From Sepioteuthis lessoniana (Eukaryota > Mollusca > Cephalopoda > Myopsida > Loliginidae), in NCBI GenBank assembly GCA_963585895.1, contig CAUZXS010000150.1:124001-188000 (forward strand): a stretch of 64,000 nucleotides of DNA, read 5' to 3'. The position numbers were made by a program, and so were the translations under genes. Positions within the stretch are counted from its first letter, which is position 1, and the number at the start of each line of letters is the position of its first letter. Under the pieces are notes generated by a model. The model was not told the DNA's origin and searched no databases. It saw only the letters and a program-made list of their open reading frames with translations. Below, one piece after another: positions 53,760-64,000 of this stretch.

Positions 53760-54695
53760 CTAGTCTACTGGGGTTGCAGAATACACCGACTGCAACTTCG
53801 AAGAGAGGGGTAAGACCCCACCACCGAGTGTCCTGCATATGAAACTAAACAATCTGATGGCAAAGCTCCAGTAATGCTGGAGTTTTGGGGGAATGCAAAG
53901 TACCCCTTTATTGCCATCGCTCCCAGGTCTGCTCTTGGCCGGAGTGGTAGCACTTGACCGGGTCCTATTTATGGGTAAAATAGAACTGTTTGACATTTAA
54001 ACTTAGGGTAAACAAATAACTAATGCTAAACTGAATTGTTAGAAAGAGAACTGTTTCATCATTTAAATATGTGTATCTACAAAATGTTTTTACAAATCAT
54101 ATATTTGATATATATGTAAAAACGGGATTTGGCATTAAATAACTAAAAATGGTTGATATGTGATCAAACCAAACCAAATCCTATATATTTAATATATATG
54201 TATAAAGAGGAATTGGCATTGAAAAACCTACATCAAACCAAACCAAATGATAAATATTTAATATATATGTATAAAGAGGAATTGGCATTAAACAACCAAC
54301 AATGGTTGATATACCATAAAACCCAACCAAACCAAATCATATATATTTAATATATATGTATAAAGAGGATTTGGCATTAAATAACCTACAATGGTTGATA
54401 TGCCATAAAACCCAGCTCAACCAAATCCTATATATCTAATATATATGTATAAAGAGGATTTGGCATTAAATAACCTACAATGGTTGATATGCCATAAAAC
54501 CCAGCTCAACCAAATCCTATATATCTAATATATATGTATAAAGAGGATTTGGCATTAAATAACCTACAATGGTCGATATGCCATAAAACCAAACCGAACC
54601 AAATCAAATATATTTAATATATATATATAAAGAAGATTTGGCATTAAACAACCAATAATGGTTGATATGCCATAAAACCAAACCAAACTAATCCT
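53760..54695 (+). mobile_element. Element B, plus, with seven hairpin units
   Basis: Head from CTAGTCTACTGGGGTTGC, body, then an array at 54105-54695 with units GAGGATTTGGCATTAAATAA / CCTACAATGGTTGATATGCC. Two adjacent units share CCCAGCTCAACC, showing recent unit duplication within the array. Confidence 0.82.
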
Positions 54696-55170
54696 TAACA
54701 GGTAATACCAGTCTCGGTGAGAGTGGATCGAAAAGCAATGAAGGCGTGTTCCACTTGTCCCAGTCTTAAATGCAGTTTAGTATCATATACCCATTTTTTT
54801 GGTGAGTGGGTTTTTTATCCCTTTGCAGGCGATAGAGTCAGCCTCTTCTATTCCTGCCGATATTTGACTATTATTACAAAGAAATAAATTTAAATTATTC
54901 GTATTGGATAGGAATACTTGAAACCATAAACTGTGTGCAAATTATTTGTATTAAATAGGAATACTTAATATATAAATATATTAAAAATCTTAAGAAACAA
55001 CAACGAAAAAAATGTAAAAATGTAAAAATAACGCAGTTCCCGAAGCACTAGGCATAAAATAACCGCAGACGGGTTGACATGCCTTTAAAATCAATCACTT
55101 AAAACTAGAAAAACGACAAACACTCGGAATAACAATAGAGATGCAATATCACAGGAGACAAGTTTCATAA
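54696..55170. repeat. Element-B remnants, minus head then body
   Basis: AACAGGTAATACCAGTCTCGG to about 54860, then body motifs (GGATAGGAATACTTGAAACC). Confidence 0.5.
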
Positions 55171-55174
55171 ATTG

Positions 55175-55450
55175 TGTATATTTATACAACCCCACGCTAC
55201 GAGTGGGATGTAACAGAAGATAGATTTTTAAACCGAATAGCGCTTGTTTGAATTTAGAGATTTCCTTCACTTACATTGGTTGCCTATCCAAGACTTAAGA
55301 ACCGAGCCCACTTTACTATTTATCGAGAGTTGAGGGTAGAAATGATCGATGCATGCCTTTTTTTTAAGTGCATTAGTGAAATGCAAACAACCTCGTCCAG
55401 GATTGAACACGAGTTGTCGATTCCATTTTTGATGATGTTAAACACACCCC
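55175..55450 (-). mobile_element. SINE-A, diverged full length
   Basis: ACAACCCCACGCTACGAGTGG, CACTTACATTGGTTGCC and CTCGTCCAGGATTGAACACG. Confidence 0.68.
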
Positions 55451-55521
55451 TTTTCCTAAATTCAAAGTAAAACAATTATGTTTTTCTTTTTAACATTTGA
55501 TTTCTTTTGACAGATAGATAA

Positions 55522-55526
<5 letters not shown>

Positions 55527-55556
<30 letters not shown>
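55527..55556. repeat. (GA)n microsatellite
   Basis: About 14 GA units. Confidence 0.95.
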
Positions 55557-55557
<1 letters not shown>

Positions 55558-55609
55558 ATAGATGGTTAGAGAGAGATAGAGAGAAGAATTAAAAATGTTG
55601 ATACTTCTA

Positions 55610-55800
55610 TGCGCTACCTCAACATGGAGTAGTGGCTAACGTGCTGGATTATGAAATCATAGACAATAAGTTCAAACTCCTGTCGACCTACTATGTTTTC
55701 TTTTCAGACTAAAACCCATAAAAAAATTTAAGAACCTTCCTTCTCCTCGGAGCTATGGGTTAAATTGTATCACAGCTGATTTGCCAATAAACAAAGAAAA
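55610..55800 (+). mobile_element. SINE-C, tail partly lost
   Basis: TGGAGTAGTGGCTAACGTGC, AAGTTCAAACTCCTGTCG, GAGCTATGGGTTAAATTGTA. The hairpin is deleted and followed by a CAAAACAAA-rich run (55795-55875). Confidence 0.65.
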
Positions 55801-56004
55801 AAAAAACAGCAACAAAAAACAAAAAACACAACAAAGAAAACAAAACAAAAACAAAACAAACAAAAAACAAAACAAATCAAGTCTATTCTTTAAATATCAA
55901 TTCTGCCTTTCTAATAAAGAAATGTTCAGATTTTTCATTAAATAACACGTGGAAAATCTTTAAAAATGGAGGCATTTACTCATTCTTTTCGCTACTGGCA
56001 GCAT

Positions 56005-56460
56005 GATGGGTTTGTTTATTTTGTTTTACGGCGTAACAACCCTTTTTAGGTTATTTAACGCCGAATAAAATTTCAAACAATTCATTTTAGTATAAGTATA
56101 GTTTTTGTTTATAAACAGTTAAATGTCAAAACAGTTCTATTTCAAACAATCCAGTTGAGCATAAGTACGCAGTTTAAAATATCAAAACAGTCCGATTTCA
56201 AGCCATTCAGTTTAGCATAGGTACACAGTTTAGTTCTATTAGACCCATTGATAGAACTCTATCAGGTGCTTCCACTCCAGGCCAGAGTGGACATGGGAGC
56301 GATAACAATAAAGGGGTACACCGCATTTCCCCAAAGCTCCAGCATAACTGAAACCTCCCCATCAGATTGTTTAGTGTCTTATCCAGGACACTCGTAGTGG
56401 GGGTGGGTGTTACCCCTCTGCAGAGGTGCAGTCAGTGTATTGTACAGCCCCAGCCGACTG
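56005..56460 (-). mobile_element. Element B, minus
   Basis: Hairpin ACGGCGTAACAACCCTTTTTAGG, body, head to CAGCCCCAGCCGACTGGG. Confidence 0.75.
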
Positions 56461-56604
56461 GGTAAGGGGTAGGATGAGATACAATGTCAATTAAGGGATA
56501 TTCAACGATGATTCAGTAAGAATGGATCTTCGAGACTAACTTGCTAACCATCATATTACGAAGAATCATCCAAATTCCAAGAAAGTATAGACAAGAATAG
56601 TGAA

Positions 56605-57186
56605 TTGAAGGTTTGGTTTGGTTGGTTTGGGTTTTATGGCATATCAACCATTGTAGGTTATTTAATGCCAAATCCATTTTTATTGAAATAATCTGTTCTA
56701 TTTAAAACAATTTAGTTTAGCATAAGTACACAGTTTAATTGTCAAAAACATTTCCATTTCAAACTATTCAAGCAGTTATATGTAACAATTCAGTTAAGTG
56801 TAAATACAGTTTTAATGTCGAAAAACAGTTCAATTTCAAATAACTCAGTTAAGCATAAGCACGCAGTTTAAATGTAAGTACGGTGTAAGTATCAAAAACA
56901 TTTCTATTTCAAGCTATTCAGTTTACTCAAACAATTGATTTTAGCATAAGTATGCTGTTAGTTCTATTTAACCCATAGATAGGGCCCTATCAGGTGCTAC
57001 CACTCTGGGCCAGAGTGGACCTGGGAGCGATGGCAATGAAGGGGTACTCCATATTCCCCAAAGCTCAGCACTGCTGGAACCTCACCATCAGATTGTTTAG
57101 TGTCATATCCAGGACACTCGTTGGGGGAGTCTTACCCCTCTGCAGAGGTGCAGTCAGTGTATTCTACAGCCCCAGCTGATTGGGCA
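56605..57186 (-). mobile_element. Element B, minus, complete order
   Basis: Starts GGTTTGGTTTGGTTGG, hairpin with ATTGTA loop, body, head to CAGCCCCAGCTGATTGGGC. Very similar to the minus copy at 14488. Confidence 0.82.
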
Positions 57187-57610
57187 ATACATAGAGTTAA
57201 ATGTCAAACAGTTTTATGTCAGATAATTCAGTTCAGCATAAGTACACAGTTTAGATGTTAAAAACAGTTCTATTTCGAGCAATTCAGTTCAGCTCTAGTA
57301 CGCAGTTCCAATGTCAAAACAGATCTATTTTAAATAATTCAGTTTAGCATAAATACGCAGTTTAAATGCAAAAATCAGTATAGTGAAAGAAGCACAGTTT
57401 AGTTCTATTTAACCCATAGATAGGACCCTTATCAGGTGCTACCACTCCGGATCAGAGTGGACCTGGGAGCGATGGCAATGAAGGAGTACTCCGCATTCCC
57501 CAAAGCTCCAGCATTGTTGGAACCTCACCATCAGATTGTTTAGTGTCATGGTGAGGGGATGTCTTACCCCTCTGCAGAGAAGCAGTCGGTGTATTCTACA
57601 GCCCCAGCCG
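57187..57610 (-). mobile_element. Element B body and head, tandem to the previous copy
   Basis: Body without hairpin, head from AGGACCCTTATCAGGTGC to CAGCCCCAGCCGACTGGGC. A roughly 20-bp piece around the GGACACTCG segment is missing. Confidence 0.72.
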
Positions 57611-57800
57611 ACTGGGCAATGAATAGAAGGAGACTGCTCGAAATGATTACATTATAAAGGGTACCCCCGACAGAAGAGTTAATATTTTTTTGAATCACTA
57701 CATTAGCCATTATTATTAATTTTTCAACTAGTATTTTCTTTGTCTTAATTCTAGTTGTTATAAAATCATGATTCAAGGTAAGTTCATCGTAGCAAATAAA
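57611..57800. other. Unique intronic sequence
   Basis: Nothing recognised. Confidence 0.35.
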
Positions 57801-57804
57801 GAAG

Positions 57805-58062
57805 GAATCTCCGTGGCATAAGGATTAAAGTACTGTGCTGCAGCCCCCAAGTAAACGAGTTTGAACTGTTACGTTCACTTTCTGGCTAATGCCCATTGGG
57901 GAAGGCATGAAACCTCGTGTCTCCCTCCCCCTTGCTAGTTATGAGTTAAATAGTAGCATTACCGTTTTTCTACATGCATGAGTTTGATGTTTACATATAA
58001 AATATGTAAATAACCCTCGAAGGTTGATATGCCATTAAAACAAAGAAACTGACCAACCACCG
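57805..58062 (+). mobile_element. SINE-C with short insertion before the tail
   Basis: TCCGTGGCATAAGGATTAAAG, central block and AAATAACCCTCGAAGGTTGATATG tail. Confidence 0.68.
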
Positions 58063-58264
58063 TATCAGATTAATTGCTCTTGTAATATAGGGTTTCCTTA
58101 ACTTTTTAGTTCTTTTTATTGAACTGTTAAAAGCAATGATTAAATTCTGGATTTAGCCATGAATAATTTACCGAACATGTTTTAGTAGAACTCTGTAATT
58201 ATCCAATTTTTGGATCTTTTTTCTTTGGAAATTTTCATTTGATCGCACAATTGCTCAATTATTT

Positions 58265-58497
58265 TAGGATGTTCCCTGGAGTGGGGAATCTCTAGGGGTA
58301 CTGGACTGCGATATTGTGGAACGTGAGTTCGAACTCCATTTTCGCTTTAAGATTCACTTTCCGTCTAAGACCCTTATTCTCCTCAGCAATGGTTTAAATG
58401 GTACCTCTTCTGTTCTTCTAAAAAGATGTCTTTGGCATTAAATAACCCACGAAAGTTGATATCTCATTAAACAAAGAAACAAAACCATGTTCCCATG
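58265..58497 (+). mobile_element. SINE-C
   Basis: GTGAGTTCGAACTCC (B box), CCTCAGCAATGGTTTAAATGG, tail TTTGGCATTAAATAACCC / AAGTTGATATCTCATTAAAC. Confidence 0.7.
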
Positions 58498-58529
58498 AGC
58501 GATTAAAGTACTTGTACAAATGTCTAAAA

Positions 58530-58602
58530 ATATTGCAGCGATGGTCAGAGAGTTGGACTGCGGCCTCGATGTAAGCGAGTTCAAACCCCAGTCATGTTAT
58601 TA
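58530..58602 (+). mobile_element. SINE-C head, split by mariner M5
   Basis: GCGATGGTCAGAGAGTTGGAC, GCGAGTTCAAACCCCAG; resumes at 59502. Confidence 0.75.
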
Positions 58603-59499
<897 letters not shown>

Positions 59500-59501
59500 T
59501 A

Positions 59502-59665
59502 CGTTCATTTCCGATCTAATCCGCTAGGGACAGATATTGAATCACCTTATCCCTTCAGCAATTGGTTAAATAATACCACTACTGTTCTTTTACAAGGGGG
59601 ACTTTTGCATTAAATAACCCACGTAGGTTGATATGCCAATAAATAAAAACACCAAACCAAACATT
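59502..59665 (+). mobile_element. SINE-C, continuation
   Basis: CGTTCATTTCCGATC joins exactly to the head at 58602; ends with hairpin TTTGCATTAAATAACCCACG / GGTTGATATGCC and CACCAAACCAAAC. Confidence 0.78.
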
Positions 59666-59803
59666 AAAATATTGCACACATTGAGTCAAAAGTATTCACT
59701 TGTTTTCTTTTTGTTTTGTTTAACTAAATGAGCGAAAAATATTTAATACTAGAACATTTATGAAAACAGTCAAGAAAGATTTAGTAGGTAAAGTTTTACT
59801 TAC

Positions 59804-59889
59804 ATCTGTAGAGAGTAAAAATCAAGCAATCAGAGTCCAGTAATTTTTAAGTTTAAGGTAGGAGTTCGTTCTAAATCAACAGAGGGCAT
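59804..59889 (-). other. ABHD12: Probable 5' leader exon ending in AT of a split start codon
   Basis: The minus strand ends here with a strong donor (CAGAT followed by GTAAGT, donor at 59798-59803). Joined to the acceptor at 39927, the last two bases AT plus G give ATG, followed in frame by FGRICQTLGW and the membrane segment. The same frame has a TGA (59830-59832) eight codons upstream, so translation cannot run in from further 5' through this exon. The segment is not part of any repeat family seen in the window. The 5' end is unknown; at least 59889 is shown, and non-repetitive sequence continues to about 60080. Alternative: another first exon outside this interval. Confidence 0.45.
59830..59889 (-). 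CDS. Possible upstream ORF, 19 codons, in the leader exon
   Basis: ATG at 59889-59887 in an acceptable context (A at -3) opens MPSVDLERTPTLNLKITGL and stops at 59830, eight codons before the proposed split start codon and in the same frame. The open frame extends upstream to an ATG at 60078 (82 codons), so the true uORF length depends on where transcription begins. A uORF placed like this would be expected to lower initiation at the main start; that is inference. Confidence 0.3.
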   Translation of the reverse strand: MPSVDLERTPTLNLKITGL

Positions 59890-60079
59890 TTTGGGGAAAG
59901 CAAGCAAGTGATTGTCGGACGAAAAGAAGTCCGACACACAAGCCCAGCTGAGGCCGAAAACATAAGTGAACTCAACAAAGCAAAAGAGAAAAGTTCTCCC
60001 AAGCAGGTACGAATAAAAAAATACCTTAACTATTAAAGTCGTTTTAAACAGACAAGAAAAAAAAAAGACAGATGACACG

Positions 60080-60470
60080 TATTGTTAAATGCTGGAAACA
60101 GACCAAGGCCATTCAGTGCAGAGTAGCTGAAGCAGACCCCCGGAAGGCTAAGAGACAGATAGATTATAGGAGACCAGTCAACGAAATCGGAATTAATGAT
60201 AACCTACCAACAAGAAGACAGTGGTTGGTTGGTTGTTTGGGTTTTATGGCATATCAACCTTAAGAAGACAGTGGTCGAACACCACTTGCTGAATAGTTGA
60301 TAAATAAATACCAATGTTCTAAACTTGTCTCTATCAAAACAATGCTATGCAACGTTTGGAAACATAATTTTTATCTCCTGTAATCCACAGATCCATTGAG
60401 GCTTTATTTACCACGGTAGTTTTACACTAACCTCGTCGTTAAAAAACCTCGGACTTTCCCCACTGCTTTT
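60080..60470. other. Flank upstream of the leader exon
   Basis: Non-repetitive except a hairpin fragment at 60222-60262 (GGGTTTTATGGCATATCAACC). It would contain the promoter if the leader exon is right. I see no clear TATA box or initiator. Confidence 0.35.
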
Positions 60471-60474
60471 TTTG

Positions 60475-60800
60475 TTTATTTGTTTAACGGCATTTCAACT
60501 CACTATGGGTTATTTAATGCCAAAACTTGATTCTCTCGTAAAGGGTTTGGTTTGACTTGGTTGATTTGTTTAACGGCATTTTAACTCATTATGGGTTATT
60601 TAATGCCAAAACTTGATTCTCTCGTAAATTGATTGGTTTGACTTGGTTGATTTGTTTAACAGCACTTCAACTCATTATGGGTTATTTAATGCCAAAATTT
60701 AATCCACTTGTAAATAGTTTGGTTTAGCTGGGTTTATTTGTTTAACGGCATACCACCTCCTTATGGATTATTCAATACCAAATTTGACCTATTTGTGAAT
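60475..60800 (-). repeat. Hairpin array, subtype 2, four units
   Basis: Units of about 88 bp: TTTGTTTAACGGCATTTTAA / CTCATTATGGGTTATTTAAT / GCCAAAACTTGATTCTCTCG. A fifth unit lies beyond the SINE-C at 61046-61130. Confidence 0.82.
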
Positions 60801-60804
60801 GGGG

Positions 60805-61040
60805 AGGAGGTCTTCGTGGTGGAGTAGTTAACGTGATGGTCTGCGATATCATTGTAAGCGAATTCAAACTCCAGTCACGCTATCACGTTCATTTTCGGAA
60901 AAAAAACTTAGGAAAGGCATGAAACCCTTATCTCTGTCAGCTCAGGGATAAATAGTACGACTGCTGTTCTTCTACAAGAATTATTTCAGCATTAGATAAC
61001 ACACGAAGGTTGATACACCATTAAACAAAGTCAGCAAACG
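60805..61040 (+). mobile_element. SINE-C inserted in the hairpin array
   Basis: GTGGAGTAGTTAACGTGATGG, GAATTCAAACTCCAG, tail CAGCATTAGATAACACACG / AAGGTTGATACACCATTAAAC. Confidence 0.72.
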
Positions 61041-61134
61041 ACTTGTAAAGAGTTTGGTTTGGTATGGTTTGTTTAATGGCATATCAATTCCTTATGGGTT
61101 ATGTAATGCCGAAATTTGATTCATTTCTAAACGT

Positions 61135-61424
61135 TTAATTATAACCATGACTACATTTGCAATATTTTATAGTATTGTTTTATAATCTCCCTTTTTAAGA
61201 TTATTTATAATAAAATGTTTGCAGTTATATGATATTAGGTGTTCACACAGATTGTCACTTGCACGCGTCCACTCAAAAAAATCCTTCAGCACAGAATAAA
61301 TCCAGCACTTCGCAATACAGGAGTACCAACATTCTTGTCAATGACCAAAGATGGTCAGAATTAACAGGACTCGGACTTCACAGAGAATTGGGTGTTTTTG
61401 AATTGCCTATAATCACAGTTGGAG
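61135..61424. other. Unique sequence
   Basis: No recognised element. Confidence 0.35.
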
Positions 61425-61712
61425 TGCCCGTGGTGTAATGGTTATCGTCGTAGGAAATGGACACGACCTCACGACTTCAAATCCTGGACGAGACTGATTG
61501 CATTTCACATAGCACTAATACCCTTGAGAAAGGTATGAATCCAATTATTCTCCCTCCAGCTATAGGTAAATAGTAGGACAGATTGGGTTCTTCAGCCTTG
61601 TTGGGCAACTAGTCTAGGAGAAGGAAAACTCTGAATTCAAACCTGTTAAACTCCACTTAAAAATTGACATTGTGTCATATCCTGCCCGAGAGGAGGGGTT
61701 GGTAAATATGGT
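61425..61712 (+). mobile_element. SINE-A, full length
   Basis: TGCCCGTGGTGTAATGGTTAT, ACTTCAAATCCTGG, tail to CCCGAGAGGAGGGGTTGG. Confidence 0.83.
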
Positions 61713-61894
61713 AAATATGATATCTCGTTCGCCAAGAAAATTTCAATAAATAGCTAAACACTGTTATTTTCAGTTATATGCAGACACACAGAGCCACACA
61801 GACACAGACACACACTAAGTCATTAAGAAAATAAGGGAAATTATCTTTTAACAAAAAGCAAATACATTTTTGAGATTTTTTTTCCATGAATGTA
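61713..61894. other. Unique sequence with CA-rich run
   Basis: ACACACAGAGCCACACAGAC near 61785-61812. Confidence 0.4.
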
Positions 61895-61899
61895 AATTG

Positions 61900-62460
61900 C
61901 CCTGTCGGCTGGAGTTGTAGAATACACCGACTGCACCTCTGCAGAGGAGCAACCCCACTCCCAATGAGTGTCCTAGATATGACACTAAACAATCTGATAG
62001 TGAGGTTCCAGTGATGTTGGGGCTTTAGGGAACTCGGAGCACCCCTTCATTGCCATTGCTCCCAGGTCCACTCTGGTCCGGAATGGTAGCACCTGATAAG
62101 GCCCTATCTATGGGTTAAATAGAATTAACGGCATACTTATGTTACACTGAATTGTTTGACTAAAATGAATAGCTTGAAATAAAAATGTTTTTGATGATTA
62201 AACTGTACTTAAATTTAAACTGTGTGCTTATGCCAAACTGAATTATTTGAAATAGAACTGTTTTATGACATTGAAACTGTTCTTACGCTGAACTGATTTG
62301 TTTTATATAGAACTGTTTTGACATTTGACAGCGTGTAAACAAAATCTGTATTTATACTTAGCTAAATTAGAACTGTTTGAATAAACTGAATTATTTGAAA
62401 ATGGATTTGGCGTTGAATTACCTACAAAGGTTGATATTCCATAAAAACCAACCAGCCATA
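61900..62460 (+). mobile_element. Element B, plus, complete order
   Basis: Head CCCTGTCGGCTGGAGTTG, body, hairpin GATTTGGCGTTGAATTACC / GGTTGATATTCCATAAAAAC and CCAACCAGCC. Confidence 0.75.
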
Positions 62461-62617
62461 AATATAAACTCTGCATTGTTCTGAATTGGTTTATAGCAAA
62501 AATCATTTTAATCACAAAATCTTTCTTTTAAGACTATTCAAAATGGCGGCAAATCAAATAGAGTGATCCAGGCCTAAATAGAGGTCTCTTATCCAAATCT
62601 TAAAGTTGTAAGTAAAG

Positions 62618-62721
62618 TAACCGGCTCATTGGCCCAGTGGGTAGAGTGTTGCCAATGATCCGGGAGACCTGGGTTCAATCCCAAGTCGCATCATACCAAA
62701 GACTTTTAAAATGGTACTTGA
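62618..62721 (+). mobile_element. SINE-D, first part (host of nested SINE)
   Basis: GGCTCATTGGCCCAGTGGG, GGGTTCAATCCCAAG, up to TGGTACTTGATAC; resumes at 63006. Confidence 0.82.
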
Positions 62722-63005
62722 TACTATTTACCAACCCCTCCGCTCGGGCAGGATATGACACAAGGTCAATTTTTAAGCGGAGTTTAACAGGTTTTGAATT
62801 CAGAGTGTTCCTTCTCCTAGACTAGTTGCCTCACCAAGGCTGAAGAACCTAGTCCGTCCTACTATTTACCCATAGCTGGAGGGAGAATAAGGGGGTTCAT
62901 ACCTTTCCCAAGGGTATTTGCCTGAAAGTGAACGTAATAGCGCGACTGGAGTACGAACTCGCGTACTACGATTCCGCAGTTCATCACTTTAACCATTACA
63001 CCACG
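62722..63005 (-). mobile_element. Chimeric SINE: SINE-C head with SINE-A tail
   Basis: Minus orientation. The right half (about 62890-63005) is a SINE-C head: on the minus strand TGGTGTAATGGTTAAAGTGA, GAGTTCGTACTCCAGTCG, CGTTCACTTTCAGGCAAATA. The left half (62722-62890) is a SINE-A tail: CTAGGAGAAGGAACACTCTG and GACCTTGTGTCATATCCTGC. The switch falls in the central block shared by both families. Flanked by GTACTTGATAC. Confidence 0.85.
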
Positions 63006-63180
63006 AGTACTTGATACCTCCTTACTTAACACTCAGCAATATAAGGTACGTATCAAGGGTAAAGTGGAGTAATCCAGGGAAAGGAGTAGCATCCTCCACT
63101 ACATCTCGGTGTAGTAGCTATTGAAAGGGAGCCTAATGGTCACCCTCGACTACAGTCGCCAAGTTTACTTTACTTATCAA
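63006..63180 (+). mobile_element. SINE-D, continuation
   Basis: Second GTACTTGATAC, CTCCTTACTTAACACTCAGC to CTACAGTCGCCAAGTTTAC. Confidence 0.82.
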
Positions 63181-64000
63181 AATCTTGGTGGCTAAGCAGG
63201 GCAGATCGTGTGGAATTTACTGAAGACGGTAGAATATGTTAAAAGAAGCTTATTTTTGTAAAAAAAAAATGTTTACAAATGCACAAAACATAGATTTACC
63301 ACTACGAGTCTGAGTCGAAAAGACTTTTAATGGAATGCAAAGACACTGACTCTCCGGTAAAGAAAAAAGTTCCGGATGCCTCGAACAATAAAGAAGCTCA
63401 TGCTGACAGTGTTTTGGGCGTATGTAAGGACCCATCACTTGATTTTCTAGAAAAAGGTCCTGCTATAAACAGTGCCTCTTATGGGCAAATCTTTTGGCTA
63501 TGACTCTTATTTGTGTGTGTATATATGGTCGAAAGCGAGAAGTTTTCAGCATGAATGAAATGCACGCGGATCCACCATTCCCGTGCGATTGCGTAACATC
63601 AGGAAACGGTTACTGTAAACGCGTAATGATATCAACGGCCGAAAGTAAACGCTTTTTTTAAAATCATGCAACATTTTGTAAATAAATCATGTTTTGGAAA
63701 TAAAATCATTCATTCCATCTCTGGATTTTAAGTAGGTCTTTTCATAGAGTAAATGCGGTATTTTAGTGGATGTAGCGTGGTTGGTGAAGGATGAATTTCT
63801 ATATATTGTACTGTTGAATGGGTCAGCGAATGTGACTTGCTAGGGTCCTTTAGACAATTAGTTATAGTATGACCACTCCCTTCTCCTTCCCCACAAAACC
63901 ATAAGGCCTCGTGCCTTCCATTTTTGTATCAAATGGAAATAAAAACTGCACACTAAAAGGAAGATGAACGTTCAATGTAATCTCTGCTTTTAATAAATCT
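63181..64000. other. Right-edge unassigned sequence with a 67-codon open frame
   Basis: No repeat family of the window is present. Plus frame at about 63303-63506 reads YESESKRLLMECKDTDSPVK, KKVPDASNNKEAHADSVLGV and FLEKGPAINSASYGQIFWL, without an obvious start. The composition looks coding. It may be a relic of a mobile-element protein or an exon of a neighbouring gene; not identified. Confidence 0.3.

Noticed and set aside
59830..60078. 82-codon minus-strand frame as the ABHD12 N-terminus
   Set aside because: A TGA separates it from the spliced coding frame; treated as leader with a possible uORF.

Overview
The window is intron-rich, AT-rich animal genomic DNA (metazoan, most likely a lophotrochozoan such as a mollusc; the phylum is inferred from the style of the repeats and is not proven). 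It holds most of the 5' half of one host gene on the minus strand, an ABHD12-like serine lipase. Seven coding exons can be read: 39927-39803, 35763-35658, 32517-32395, 25254-25178, 19645-19513, 16087-16050 and 4509-4430. A probable 5' leader exon ends at 59804. Every intron has GT..AG ends and all splice phases agree. The joined exons give about 228 residues: a membrane anchor, the luminal linker, the HGNTG oxyanion motif and the GHSLG nucleophile elbow. The catalytic Asp and His exons must lie beyond base 1. Introns are about 19.9, 4.0, 3.1, 7.1, 5.5, 3.4 and 11.5 kb.

Almost everything else is transposon debris inside those introns. I named the recurring families for this report. SINE-A, SINE-C, SINE-D and SINE-E are tRNA-like retroposons with recognisable A and B boxes. 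Element B is a roughly 540-920 bp retroposon-like unit whose 3' end is one or more copies of a conserved hairpin module (about 45 bp, in tandem arrays of about 87 bp) followed by AAACC repeats. The same hairpin module forms the 3' tail of SINE-C and also occurs in free-standing arrays. Two element-B copies are bounded by perfect 11-bp target-site duplications, one of them 8 bp from an exon donor site.

A non-LTR reverse-transcriptase family with a (ATG)n tail has about ten 5'-truncated copies. A D34D mariner family has five copies, four of which share one internal deletion that removes the first catalytic Asp. Three other Tc1/mariner relics, two solo LTRs with target duplications, a TIR-bounded tRNA-like element, and two long inverted repeats (arms of about 585 bp and 170 bp) are also present.

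Layout: 1-4429 repeats in the intron after exon 8; 4510-16049 intron 7 (mariners M1 and M2, RT copy, large foldback 9863-11658); 16088-19512 intron 6 (solo LTR in a 53-bp tandem array, foldback 17654-18072, Tc1 relic); 19646-25177 intron 5 (triple-nested insertion 20725-22190, RT, SINE-C pair); 25255-32394 intron 4 (element B in SINE-A, longest RT copy, polypyrimidine tract); 32518-35657 intron 3 (AT-rich array with RT insertion); 35764-39802 intron 2 (AT-rich array, GC-rich element, Tc1 relic); 39928-59803 intron 1 (many element-B copies, mariners M3-M5); 60080-64000 upstream flank (hairpin array, chimeric nested SINE). No second host gene, rRNA, CRISPR array or functional tRNA gene could be supported.
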